Positions 33,048 to 42,167 of a stretch of 64,000 nucleotides of DNA are shown in pieces. The DNA comes from Acidimicrobiales bacterium (GTDB taxonomy: Bacteria; Actinomycetota; Acidimicrobiia; Acidimicrobiales; VFJN01): contig DATHJB010000043.1 of the NCBI GenBank assembly GCA_035316325.1, positions 30,529 to 94,528 of the forward strand, written 5' to 3'. How positions within the stretch are numbered: the stretch's first letter is position 1; each line of letters starts with the position of its first letter. Made by a program: the position numbers and the translations under genes. Below the pieces are notes generated by a model. It made no database searches. It had not been told where the DNA came from and worked only from the letters and a program-made list of their open reading frames with translations.

Positions 33048-35668
33048 CACGTGTCCTCGGCGGGCAGCTCGTAGGACCAGTGGTGCGTCCCGGAGCCCAC
33101 CTCGACGGGCTCGCCGGCGCCGTTCGGCGGCACCACCGTGGCCGTGGTGTTGGGCGGGACGATGGCCGACAGCTCGAACGTGTCGCCGCGGAGCCGCCAC
33201 GCCGACTCGGCCATCCCGTAGGGCGTGCGGTGACGGCTGGTGGCCCAGGTCAGGCCGCCCTCGGCCCGATCGACCACGGGAGCGATGCGGATCCGGCGGT
33301 GGCCCGGCGCCGCCGGTGCCAGGCCACCCACCCGACGGTGCAGCCAGTCGCCGATGGCGCCGAGGGCGTAGTGGTTGAACGAGTTCATCTGCATGGCGTC
33401 GGGGTTGATCCGGCCGTCGGGCAGCAGGCCGTCCCAACGCTCCCAGATCGTGGTCGCCCCCAGCTCGACGGGGTGCAGCCAGGACGGCGACTCGGTCTGC
33501 AGCAGCAGCTGGTAGGCGGTGGACACGGCCCCGGCGCGGCACAGCGCGTCGCACACGATGGGCGTGCCCACGAACCCGGTGGCGATCTTGTGGCCGGCCT
33601 TCTCGACCAGCTCCACCAGCCGCCGGCCGGCCCGCTCCCGCTCGGCGTCGCCCGGCAGCAGGTCGAACTCGAGGGCCAGGGCGTAGGCGGTCTGCGAGTC
33701 GGAGGCGACCCGGCCGTTGGGGGTGACGTACTCGCGGAGGAACGCCGCCCGCACCTCCCCGGCGAGGCTCCGGTAGCGCTCGGCGTCGTCGTCGTGGCCG
33801 AGCAGGCGGGCCGATTCGGCGACGATGTCGAGCGAGCGGCACAGGTAGGCGCTGGCCACGAGGTGGACGTCGGTGCGCCCGTCGAACGGGTTGCCGGCCG
33901 GCGCGTGGGGGTCGAGCCAGTCGCCGAACTGGAACCCGTCGTCCCACAGCCGGTTCTGGCCGGCCATCTCGACCACGAAGTCGACCCAGGCGCGCATGCT
34001 CGGGTACTGCGTCTCCAGCACGCCCACGTCGCCCGAGTGCCGGTGGACCACCCACGGCACGATCGTGGCGGCGTCGCCCCAGGCGGCGGCGCCGAGCTTG
34101 TAGCCGAGCGCGTCGGGGACCACGAAGGGCACCACGCCGTTGTCGTACTGGTCGGCGGCGAGGTCGGCCAGCCACGACGCCAGGAACCCGGCGGTGTCGT
34201 AGAGGAAGCCGGCGGTGGGGGAGAAGACCTGGATGTCGCCGGTCCACCCGAGCCGCTCGTCGCGCTGGGGGCAGTCGGTGGGCACGTCGAGGAAGTTGCC
34301 CCGCATGCCCCACACGATGTTGCGGTGCAGCTGGTTGACCCGCTCGTCGGAGCACTCGAACCAGCCCGTGCGCTCCATGTCGGAGTGGCACACGACCGCC
34401 ACCAGGTCGTCCGCGGTCAGATCACCGGGCCAGCCCTCGACCTCCGCGTAGCGGAAGCCGTGGAACGTGAACCGGGGCTCCCACGCGGCACCGTCGGACG
34501 CGTCGCTGACGACGTAGTGGTCGGTCGCCTCGGCCAGGCGCAGCGGTTCGGTGCACAGCTCGCCGTCCTGCAGGACCTCGGCGTGGCGCAGGGTGATCGT
34601 GGTGCCGGCGGGACCGGCGTCGGCCGGCAGGGTCAGCCGGAGGCGGCCGACCAGGTTCTGCCCGAAGTCGACCACCGTGCGCCCCGACGGCGAGGTGACG
34701 ATCTCGACGGGACGGATCTCCTCGGTGCGGCGCACGGGCGGCCCGACCCGGGCGACGAGGGTGTCGAGGGCCCGGTCCAGCACGCGGACCCCGTTCCAGC
34801 CGGCGTCGTCGAATCCGGGGGACGACCACCCGGGCCGTTCGAGACGGGCGTCGTACGTCTCGCCCTCGTACAGGCCCGTGCGGACGATGGGGCCGGTGCC
34901 GGCGCGCCAGCTCCCGTCGGTGCCGACGACGGTGGTGGTGCCGTCGGCATGCACGACCTCGAGCTGGGCCAGGAACGCGAGGTGGTCGCCATAGATGTTG
35001 CGCCGGCCGCCCCGCCACCCGAGGGTGCCCCGGTACCAGCCGTCGCCGAGGACCGCCCCGATGGCGTTGCGGCCCGGCCGGAGCAGCTCGGTGACGTCGA
35101 AGGTCTCGTAGCGCAGCCGCTGCGCGTAGCTGCTCCAACCGGGGGCCAGGACGTGGTCGCCGACCCGGTGGCCGTTGATCTCGACCTCGTAGACGCCGAG
35201 CGCGGTGACGTACAGCCGGGCCCGCTGGGGCGGCTCGTGGAGCTCGACCTCCCGGCGCAGGTAGGGGCAGGGGGTGATGGCGGTGGTGTCGTCGTCGCCG
35301 TCGGGGGTGACGAAGTGGGCGCTCCAGTCGGCAGGGTCGAGCAGGCCGGTCTCGACGGTGACCGGCGCGCTCCACGCGGAGGCGTCGCCGCCCTCGTCGC
35401 CCCAGACCCGCACCCGGACGGCCCGCCGCTCGCGGGACCCGAGTGGCGCCGCGGGCCAGGCGACCAGCACCGACTCGTCGGACTCGATCCGGCCGGACGA
35501 CCACGGTGCGCGGCCCTGGCCGGGGATCGAGACCTCCACCTCGTAGGCGGCCTGACGCCAGCCGGCGGCGTCGGTGGACGTGGTCCACGACAGGCGCGGG
35601 GCCGCCTGCCCGATCCCGAGCAGGTCGTCATCGCGACGGTGCTCGACGGTGAGGGACGGGTGGGTCAC
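33047..35668 (-). CDS. Alpha-L-rhamnosidase, glycoside hydrolase family 78
   Basis: 873 residues from GTG 35668; upstream in-frame codons have no family likeness. The N-terminus LLGIGQAAPRLSW and the beta domains lead to the (alpha/alpha)6 catalytic domain with TDCPQRDERLGWTGD, WDDGFQFGDWLDP, ATTIWERWDG and FNHYALGAIGDWL. These hold the acidic catalytic residues of GH78. No signal peptide is present, so it works in the cytosol and must be fed imported rhamnosides. It heads the catabolic genes, and its promoter lies directly at the start codon. Confidence 0.92.
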   Translation of the reverse strand: MTHPSLTVEHRRDDDLLGIGQAAPRLSWTTSTDAAGWRQAAYEVEVSIPGQGRAPWSSGRIESDESVLVAWPAAPLGSRERRAVRVRVWGDEGGDASAWSAPVTVETGLLDPADWSAHFVTPDGDDDTTAITPCPYLRREVELHEPPQRARLYVTALGVYEVEINGHRVGDHVLAPGWSSYAQRLRYETFDVTELLRPGRNAIGAVLGDGWYRGTLGWRGGRRNIYGDHLAFLAQLEVVHADGTTTVVGTDGSWRAGTGPIVRTGLYEGETYDARLERPGWSSPGFDDAGWNGVRVLDRALDTLVARVGPPVRRTEEIRPVEIVTSPSGRTVVDFGQNLVGRLRLTLPADAGPAGTTITLRHAEVLQDGELCTEPLRLAEATDHYVVSDASDGAAWEPRFTFHGFRYAEVEGWPGDLTADDLVAVVCHSDMERTGWFECSDERVNQLHRNIVWGMRGNFLDVPTDCPQRDERLGWTGDIQVFSPTAGFLYDTAGFLASWLADLAADQYDNGVVPFVVPDALGYKLGAAAWGDAATIVPWVVHRHSGDVGVLETQYPSMRAWVDFVVEMAGQNRLWDDGFQFGDWLDPHAPAGNPFDGRTDVHLVASAYLCRSLDIVAESARLLGHDDDAERYRSLAGEVRAAFLREYVTPNGRVASDSQTAYALALEFDLLPGDAERERAGRRLVELVEKAGHKIATGFVGTPIVCDALCRAGAVSTAYQLLLQTESPSWLHPVELGATTIWERWDGLLPDGRINPDAMQMNSFNHYALGAIGDWLHRRVGGLAPAAPGHRRIRIAPVVDRAEGGLTWATSRHRTPYGMAESAWRLRGDTFELSAIVPPNTTATVVPPNGAGEPVEVGSGTHHWSYELPAEDT

Positions 35669-35669
35669 G

Positions 35670-35704
35670 TGTGCGAAGTTAGTCGATCGAACAGCTCCGA
35701 ACAA
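35670..35704 (-). promoter_or_regulatory. Rhamnose operon promoter and operator
   Basis: On the minus strand TTGTTC (-35, 35704-35699) and TAACTT (-10, 35681-35676) are 17 bases apart, and transcription would start at the rhamnosidase GTG (leaderless). The -35 and spacer contain the direct repeat TGTTCG-N4-TGTTCG. The whole 35-base stretch matches 42112-42146 at 23 positions. Confidence 0.6.
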
Positions 35705-35709
35705 GGACC

Positions 35710-38496
35710 TCACCCCGCTCCACTGCGGGCGATGGCCCGCTCGTCGGTGCCCAGATAGCTGGCGACCACGCGGGGGTCGGCGCAGACCTCGTCGGGGTCG
35801 CCCTCGGCGATCACCCGGCCCGCCTCGAGGCAGTACAGCCGCTGCGAGATCGACCGGATGAACGGCATGTCATGCTCGATCACCACCATGGCGGCGCCCA
35901 GCTCACGGCCGACGCCCCGGAGCAGCGGGGCCAGCGCCTCGGTCTCCCGCTGGGCGATGCCCGCCGTGGGCTCGTCGAGGCACAGGACCCGGGCGTCGAG
36001 CGCCAGCAGGCACGCCAGCTCGACGATGCGACGCGTGCCCGTGGACAGCTCGGCGACGGTCTTGTCGGCGTAGCCGCCGAGCCCCAGGAGATCGACGAGG
36101 TCGACCGCCTCCGCGCGCTTGCTGCGCTCGGCCCGGCGGCGACCCCGGGCCTCCAGGGCGACGAGGATCGTCTCGCGCACGGTGAGGGAGGAGAAGAGGG
36201 GCGCCGCCTGGAAGGTGCGGCCCAGGCCCCGGCGGGCGCGCCGCGGGGCGGACAGCCCGGTGACGTCGGCGCCCCACAGCTCGATGCGGCCGGTGGCGGG
36301 CACGAAGCCGCCGACGGCGTTCAGCAGCGTCGACTTGCCCGCGCCGTTGGCACCGATCAGGCCGACCACCTCGCCATGGTGGACGGCGATCGACGCCCCG
36401 TCGACCGCCGCGTTGCCCCCGAAGCGCACCACGATGTCTGACGCCACCAGCGCCACGCCGTCGGCGGGAGCTTCGCTCGGTCCCGGTCGAGCACCGTTCA
36501 CGTGGACGCGGGCGGCGACCGGGGCGGGGGCGAGACGACGTTCGGCCCAGGCGAACAGCCCGGCGCGCACGCGGTGCGGGACGTCGACCAGGCCGCCCGG
36601 CAGGTAGAGCAGCAGCACCAGCAGCCCGATGCTCGACGCGAACAGCGGCACCAGCTCGTTGTCGGGGAACAAGGCCGGCAGCCCGACCACCCACACCGCC
36701 CCCAGCACCGGGCCGGACGTGGAGCCCAGGCCGCCGATCACCACGATGGCGACCAGCGCCAGCGAGTCCTCCACCTGGAAGAAGCGCTCGGTGAGGGGAA
36801 CGCTGCCGGCCGCGCCCGCCAGCAGCGCGCCGCCGAGCCCGGCGATCCCGCCCGACAGGGCGAAGGCGACCACCTTGGTGCGGAACGGCGACACGGTGAA
36901 CGCCGCCGCACCGGTCGGGTTGTCGCGGACGGCGATCGTCGAGCGGCCGGCACCGGTGGCCCGCAGCCGTGCCACCAGCGCCAGGACCAGCACGAGCACC
37001 GCCAGCACCACGTAGTAGTAGGTGCGCTGGGACGCCAGGTCGAGGCCCCACAGGTCGGTGCGGGCGAAGCGCACCGACGACGTGGCGCCGTCGGACAGCG
37101 CCGGTCGGCGGTAGAGGTACTGCGCGGCGGCGAGCCCGAAGGCGAAGGTGATCACCGCCAGCAGCAGGCCCCGCACCCGCAACGCCAGGGCTCCGATCAC
37201 CGCGGCCAGCACCGCCATCGCCACGGCCGCCCCCAGCACCGCCGTGGGGAAGGTGAGCGCCGGCAGGTCGATCCGCAGCAGCGAGACGCCGGCCAACCCC
37301 ACCTCGGTGGTCAGGCCCCGGGCCAGCGCCGCCGCCACGAGGGCACCCAGGCCGGCGAAGCCCATCTGGCCCAGCGACAGCTGCCCCGCCCAACCGGTGA
37401 GCACGGTCAGCGACGTGGCGCACAGCGCGAAGGCCAGCACGGTGGCGTACACCAGGACGCTCGACGGGCGGGTCACCAGCAGCGGCAGCGCCACCCCCAC
37501 CGTCAGCACCGCGCCCAGCGCCAGCCGGTCGAGGTGCCGGGCCCACCACCGCGCGCGCAGGCGGGGCGGTACGACGGCGGCTCTGGCCGCTCGACCGGGG
37601 AACGAGCCCTGCGCCGGGTCGTCGTGCCGCGCCTGCAGGGCGACCGCGGCCAGCACGGCGACGAACAGCAGCATGTCGACCAGCCCGGTCTGCTCGGGCA
37701 GGTTGAAGCGGACCAGCGCCTGGCCCACGCCGATGGCCACCCCGGCCGCCAGCGCGCCCCGGAACGACACCATTCCGGCCAGCACCGCGGCGGCGAGCGC
37801 CCGCACCATGGTGTTGGGGCCGAGGTCGGTGATGCCCGCGACCCGTCCCGACTGGCCGGAGATCAGCACCATCGAGACGGTCGAGAGCAGCCCCGCGATC
37901 GACCACACCGCCGTCGACACGATCTTCGGGTTGATCCCCACCGTGCGGGCCAGCCGGGGGTTGTCGGCGGCGGCGATCACGGCGTGGCCGAGGGTCGTGC
38001 GGTTGAGGAGCCACGAGAGGCCGGCGGCCAGCACCGGCACCACGCAGAGGATGGCGAGCTGCGGGCCGGACACCCGCACCCCGGCGACGGTCCACGAGCC
38101 GTCGACCGCGACGGGATAGGCGGTGTTGAGCCCGCCGTCGATCTGCGGCAGCGCCTCGACCACCGCCAGCGCCAGCTGCGCCACCCCGATCGTGGCGACC
38201 AGCAGCGTGACCCGCGACGCCTCGAACAGCCGCCGCACGACCACCAGCTCGACCGCCGCCCCCGCCAGCGTGCCGACCGCCACGGCCGCGGGTGCCGCCA
38301 GCCAGAACGGCACCCCGTGCTCGACGCAGAGCAGCGCCACCAGGGCGGCGCCGATCAGCCCGAGGTTGCCGACGGCGAAGTTCACCACCCGGCTCGACCG
38401 GTACACGAGCACGATCCCGAGGGCGATCAGCCCGATGGCCAGGCCGTTGACGACCCCGTCGAAGACCAGCTGGCCCGTCAGCACCGAACCGAGCAT
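35710..38496 (-). CDS. Fused ABC transporter: LivH-LivM permeases plus LivG ATPase
   Basis: 928 residues combining three normally separate subunits. Residues 1-290 are a LivH-type permease (VVNGLAIGLIALGIVLVYRS, DNPRLARTVGINPK). Residues about 315-640 are LivM-like (LTGWAGQLSLGQMGFAGLG, IAVRDNPTGAAAFTVSP). Residues about 665-928 are the ATPase, with Walker A GANGAGKST, an unusual signature LSTGTRRIVE and Walker B VLCLDEPT. The family imports branched amino acids, amides and some other solutes. The ATG overlaps the stop of the MFS-ATPase gene, so stoichiometry is tightly coupled. Rhamnoside import is inferred from context. Confidence 0.9.
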   Translation of the reverse strand: MLGSVLTGQLVFDGVVNGLAIGLIALGIVLVYRSSRVVNFAVGNLGLIGAALVALLCVEHGVPFWLAAPAAVAVGTLAGAAVELVVVRRLFEASRVTLLVATIGVAQLALAVVEALPQIDGGLNTAYPVAVDGSWTVAGVRVSGPQLAILCVVPVLAAGLSWLLNRTTLGHAVIAAADNPRLARTVGINPKIVSTAVWSIAGLLSTVSMVLISGQSGRVAGITDLGPNTMVRALAAAVLAGMVSFRGALAAGVAIGVGQALVRFNLPEQTGLVDMLLFVAVLAAVALQARHDDPAQGSFPGRAARAAVVPPRLRARWWARHLDRLALGAVLTVGVALPLLVTRPSSVLVYATVLAFALCATSLTVLTGWAGQLSLGQMGFAGLGALVAAALARGLTTEVGLAGVSLLRIDLPALTFPTAVLGAAVAMAVLAAVIGALALRVRGLLLAVITFAFGLAAAQYLYRRPALSDGATSSVRFARTDLWGLDLASQRTYYYVVLAVLVLVLALVARLRATGAGRSTIAVRDNPTGAAAFTVSPFRTKVVAFALSGGIAGLGGALLAGAAGSVPLTERFFQVEDSLALVAIVVIGGLGSTSGPVLGAVWVVGLPALFPDNELVPLFASSIGLLVLLLYLPGGLVDVPHRVRAGLFAWAERRLAPAPVAARVHVNGARPGPSEAPADGVALVASDIVVRFGGNAAVDGASIAVHHGEVVGLIGANGAGKSTLLNAVGGFVPATGRIELWGADVTGLSAPRRARRGLGRTFQAAPLFSSLTVRETILVALEARGRRRAERSKRAEAVDLVDLLGLGGYADKTVAELSTGTRRIVELACLLALDARVLCLDEPTAGIAQRETEALAPLLRGVGRELGAAMVVIEHDMPFIRSISQRLYCLEAGRVIAEGDPDEVCADPRVVASYLGTDERAIARSGAG

Positions 38497-40790
38497 CAGC
38501 CGGTCCCCGGGTCCGCTGGGCCCAACGGGCCGGTCCCACCCACGTGCACGTCGCCGAGGAACACGGCGCGCAAGAGATCGTCGCGCCCGGCGAGGTCGCC
38601 CGCCGCGCCCTCGAAGCGGACCCGGCCCCGCTCCAGGAACACCACGCGGTCGGCGAGCGCCAGGGCCACGTTCAACGACTGCTCGACCACCACCATGGCG
38701 ATCCCCTGGGCCCGCAGGCCCTGGACCACCTCGATCAGGTCGGCCACCACGGTGGGAGCCAGGCCCAGCGACAGCTCGTCGAGCAGCAGCACCTCGGGGT
38801 CGTGCAGCAGCGCCATCGCCAGGGCCAGCACCTGCTGCTGGCCTCCCGACAGCGCGCCGGCTCGCGTCCGCCGGCGCCCCGCCAGCTGCGGGAAGAGCGC
38901 CAGCGACCGGTCGATGCGGCGGGCGACGTCGGCGGCGTCGTGGCGGTAGACGAACGCGCCCATCGTCAGGTTCTCGTCGACGGTCAGCTCGGGGAACACC
39001 CCGGCGCCGCCGGCGAGCGAGACGATGCCCATCCGCAGCCGCTGCTCCGGTGCCACGAAGGTGACGGTCTGGCCGTGGAGGCGGACCACGCCGCGGGAGG
39101 GCGTCGCCCCACCGTCGATCAGGCGCAGCAGCGTCGACTTGCCGGCGCCGTTGGTGCCGAGCAGCGCCAGCACCTCGCCCCGGGCCACCTCGAAGCCCAC
39201 GTCGAACAGCACCGGCACCGAGCCGTAGGAGAAGTCGATGCCGTGCACCTGCAGCACGGGCACGTGGTCGGGGTCGGCCGCGCGGCGGACCAGCTCGTCA
39301 CGCTCCTCATGCAGCTCCGCCACCACCAGGGCGAGGTCGTCGCGGATCGACCGGGAGCTCTGCAGGATCAGCAGCCCGCCCACCACGGTGGCGGGCACGA
39401 GCAGGGCCGGCACCGCGACGGCCGGGTCCCAGGCGTTGACCAGCGGCGCCGCCAGCAGCGCACCGCCGGTGGCGCCGAGCAGGAAGATGTAGACCATCCC
39501 GAGCGACGCGCCCAGGCCCCGCAGCCGGTAGGGGACGATCGTCTGGAGCAACGGGCCGATCATCACGAACGCCGCCGACAGCAGCACCCCGAGCGGCAGG
39601 CCGAACAGCGTGAAGAGGACCACGTTGGGCATCTGGAACTGCAGGGGGGTGAGCAGCCCGGCCGGCAGGATCAGCAGGCCGACCTGGCGGAGCGTGACGG
39701 CGGGGTCGCGGCGGTAGGAGCGGTCGTAGGCGCGCCCCACGAACGGCAGCACCAGCAGGCCCGCCAGCCCGCCGATCGAGGCGACGACGCCCCGGCCGGC
39801 GGCGTCGAGGTCGTAGCGCTCCTCGAGGAAGAGGTTGAGCAGCACCGGCGCGGTGAACAGCCCGAAGCCGATGGCGGCGAAGCCGAGCACCACTGTGCGC
39901 AGGGTGCGGATGCCGCGCAGCCGGGTGAAGGCCGCCTCGACGGAGACGGGCGGGGCGGGCCGGTCGTCGTCGACCACCGTGGCGAGCACGTCGCGCTGCT
40001 CCCACTGGCCGCGGCGGGGCTCGGGCAGCAGGAACGCGGCCAGGGCGACGACCGCCACCGGGATCCCCAGCAGGTAGTAGGCCCAGCGCCAGCCGTCGAC
40101 GCCGCCGGCCGCCGCGGCGATGCCGCCGACCACGACCGGGCTGAGGATGCCGCAGATCCGGCCGGCCACGCCGGTGACGGCGCCGATGCGGCCGCGGACC
40201 CCGATCGGGTAGGCGTCGGCCAGCAGCGACCCGTGGACCGGGAGGGTGTTGGCCTTGGCGATGCCGGCACCGAACCGGGTGCAGAAGAGCATGAAGGCGT
40301 TGACGGCCAGGCCCGACAGGAACACGGTCGCCCCGAAGATCAGGCTCGACACGGCGATGACGGGGGCCCGCCGGTAGCGGTCGGCCAGCCAGCCCATCGG
40401 TACGGCGCCGAGCACGGTGAAGGCCACGGCGGCGGCGGAGATGAACACGATGGCGCCGTCGCTGATGCCGAACGTGTCGCGGATGTCGGGGGCGAGCACC
40501 GCCAGCACGGCGCCCTCCAGCTCGTCGAGCGAGTTGAGCAGCAGGAGCACCACGAAGATGCTGAGGCCGCCCTGGTGCAGGCCGTCGCGCAGCGACATCG
40601 CGTCGCTGCCGACGCCGGGCAGGTGCTCGTCGCCGTCCGGCGCCGTCGTGCCCCCGACTCCGGTGCCGGCATCGGCTCCGGCACCGCGGCGTTCCTCCTC
40701 GGCCGCGACCAGCGTCCCCGCCAACCCGGCGAGGCCGCCCGCCGGAGCGTCGGCGCCGGGCTCGGCGACGGAGGGGCCGCCGGACGTCAC
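38496..40790 (-). CDS. Major facilitator domain fused to LivF-type ABC ATPase
   Basis: 764 residues from GTG 40790. A disordered start (1-65) precedes a 12-helix MFS domain (about 70-480) with the cytosolic motif GWLADRYRR after the second helix and RFGAGIAKANTLPV. A LivF-like ATPase follows (about 510-750): Walker A GTNGAGKST, signature LSGGQQQVLALAMAL, Walker B VLLLDELS. Joining a secondary transporter to an ATPase of a primary transporter is uncommon. The ATPase half is probably the partner of the LivG domain in the next gene. The MFS half could be a second uptake route. Both ends overlap neighbouring genes by four bases. Confidence 0.88.
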   Translation of the reverse strand: MTSGGPSVAEPGADAPAGGLAGLAGTLVAAEEERRGAGADAGTGVGGTTAPDGDEHLPGVGSDAMSLRDGLHQGGLSIFVVLLLLNSLDELEGAVLAVLAPDIRDTFGISDGAIVFISAAAVAFTVLGAVPMGWLADRYRRAPVIAVSSLIFGATVFLSGLAVNAFMLFCTRFGAGIAKANTLPVHGSLLADAYPIGVRGRIGAVTGVAGRICGILSPVVVGGIAAAAGGVDGWRWAYYLLGIPVAVVALAAFLLPEPRRGQWEQRDVLATVVDDDRPAPPVSVEAAFTRLRGIRTLRTVVLGFAAIGFGLFTAPVLLNLFLEERYDLDAAGRGVVASIGGLAGLLVLPFVGRAYDRSYRRDPAVTLRQVGLLILPAGLLTPLQFQMPNVVLFTLFGLPLGVLLSAAFVMIGPLLQTIVPYRLRGLGASLGMVYIFLLGATGGALLAAPLVNAWDPAVAVPALLVPATVVGGLLILQSSRSIRDDLALVVAELHEERDELVRRAADPDHVPVLQVHGIDFSYGSVPVLFDVGFEVARGEVLALLGTNGAGKSTLLRLIDGGATPSRGVVRLHGQTVTFVAPEQRLRMGIVSLAGGAGVFPELTVDENLTMGAFVYRHDAADVARRIDRSLALFPQLAGRRRTRAGALSGGQQQVLALAMALLHDPEVLLLDELSLGLAPTVVADLIEVVQGLRAQGIAMVVVEQSLNVALALADRVVFLERGRVRFEGAAGDLAGRDDLLRAVFLGDVHVGGTGPLGPADPGTG

Positions 40791-42085
40791 GCGGGCGCCT
40801 CGATGGGCGGCTCGGTGGCGACCATCCGGCCCGCGGCGGCGTCGTAGCGGTAGTGGCCGATGGCGTCGCCGGCGCTGTGCTTGTCGGCGGACAGCGACGC
40901 GAACGGCATGCCGGGCAATTCGAGCTCGCCCAGCGACTCGGCGCCGCGGCCCCACGACTCGGGGGTCAGGTCGTCGCCGGCGGCCTCGGTGGCGAGCACG
41001 AACAGCCGGAACGCGGCGCAGTCGTTGGCCAGGGCGTCGAGCGTGTCGACGGTCGATGCGGCCATGTCGATCGGCTCCTCGGGCTGCGTGGCGTTGTACT
41101 CGTCGACGCAGCGCTGCACCTCCGGGTCGGCGAGCAGCTCCTCCTTCGTGGGCGCGTAGGGCGCGGCCACGGTGACCCGGGCGAGGGTCTCGGCGTCGAG
41201 GCCACTGTCGGCCAGGACGCCCCCGACCAGGGCCTGGGCCGACGTCGACAGCACCTGGTCGGGCAGCCAGCCGTTGCGCTGGAACGCCACCAGCGGCTGC
41301 AGGAAGTCGGACACGTTGAGGACCGCGTCGGGCTCCGCGGCGCGGATCCGCTCGACGATCGTGTCGAGGGCCTGGTCCTCGGCGGCCTGGTCGCCGCCGA
41401 AGTCGTCGAGGGCGGTCTCCACCACCACCTCGACGCCGGCCTCGTCGAGCGCCGGCTTCACGTACTCCTCGACGGTCGCCGTGTCCGCTGCGCCCCAGTA
41501 GAGGGCGACGCGCCCATCGAGCGCCCCCTCGTCGAGGAACACCTGGAGGCCGGCGAGACGCTGGCGCTCGTCGGCCATCTCCAGGGCGACGAACGGCGCC
41601 TTCGAGCGCTCGTCGCGCTCCGCCGAGTGCCCGTACTGGCCGAGGTAGGGCGTTGCGTGGGCCTCGGTGAAGCAGAGGGGCGTGTCGCCGGTGAGGATCC
41701 CGGTGACGAGGAAGACCTGCTCGTCCTCGGTCAGGGCGACGCAGGCGGCCTCGGCCTCGGTGTCGCCCAGGGGGAGGAAGGGCTCGAACACCAGCTCGAT
41801 CTGGCGGCCCGCGACGCCGCCCGCTTCGTTCTGGGTGTCGACCCAGGCCTGGTAGAGCGCTTCGGGAGGGACGAAGTCGGCCTCGAGCCCCAGGTCGGCC
41901 ACCTGCTGCGGGTCGACGCCGGCGACGCCGAGCCGCACCGTGTCGTCGGTGACGCCCGTGACGGCGGCGGGCGTGTCGCTGTCGCCGCCCTCGTCGCTCG
42001 TGTCGTCGCTCGTGTCGTCGGATGCCGTGCAGCCGCTCGCCACCGCGAGCGCCAGCAGCCCGGCGATCCATCGTCGTGTCCGCAT
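40787..42085 (-). CDS. Substrate-binding lipoprotein of the Liv-type ABC transporter
   Basis: 432 residues from ATG 42085, with a GAGGGGG ribosome site and a clear lipoprotein signal MRTRRWIAGLLALAVASGC (Cys19). The longer open frame upstream has no sense. An acidic Ser/Asp linker precedes a type I periplasmic-binding fold (VRLGVAGVDPQQV, NEAGGVAGRQIELVFEP, VALYWGAADTATVEEY). It would capture the solute at the cell surface. First gene of the transporter group; its stop overlaps the next start (GTGA). The ligand is unknown; a rhamnoside is proposed from the shared promoter element. Confidence 0.9.
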   Translation of the reverse strand: MRTRRWIAGLLALAVASGCTASDDTSDDTSDEGGDSDTPAAVTGVTDDTVRLGVAGVDPQQVADLGLEADFVPPEALYQAWVDTQNEAGGVAGRQIELVFEPFLPLGDTEAEAACVALTEDEQVFLVTGILTGDTPLCFTEAHATPYLGQYGHSAERDERSKAPFVALEMADERQRLAGLQVFLDEGALDGRVALYWGAADTATVEEYVKPALDEAGVEVVVETALDDFGGDQAAEDQALDTIVERIRAAEPDAVLNVSDFLQPLVAFQRNGWLPDQVLSTSAQALVGGVLADSGLDAETLARVTVAAPYAPTKEELLADPEVQRCVDEYNATQPEEPIDMAASTVDTLDALANDCAAFRLFVLATEAAGDDLTPESWGRGAESLGELELPGMPFASLSADKHSAGDAIGHYRYDAAAGRMVATEPPIEAPA

Positions 42086-42111
42086 GTTCCCCCTCGGGCG
42101 AGTCCTGTCGA

Positions 42112-42146
42112 TGTTCGAAGATATGTGATCGCACGTTCTCGCACAA
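42112..42146 (-). promoter_or_regulatory. Transporter operon promoter and operator
   Basis: On the minus strand TTGTGC (42146-42141) and TATCTT (42123-42118) are 17 bases apart, with a start near 42111 and a normal leader. Identities with the element at 35670-35704 include TTGT, CG, GT, CGATC, TA and CTTCG in register. It also lies upstream of the divergent esterase gene. Confidence 0.6.
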
Positions 42147-42167
42147 GCACGATCTCGGAGGTCTAAG

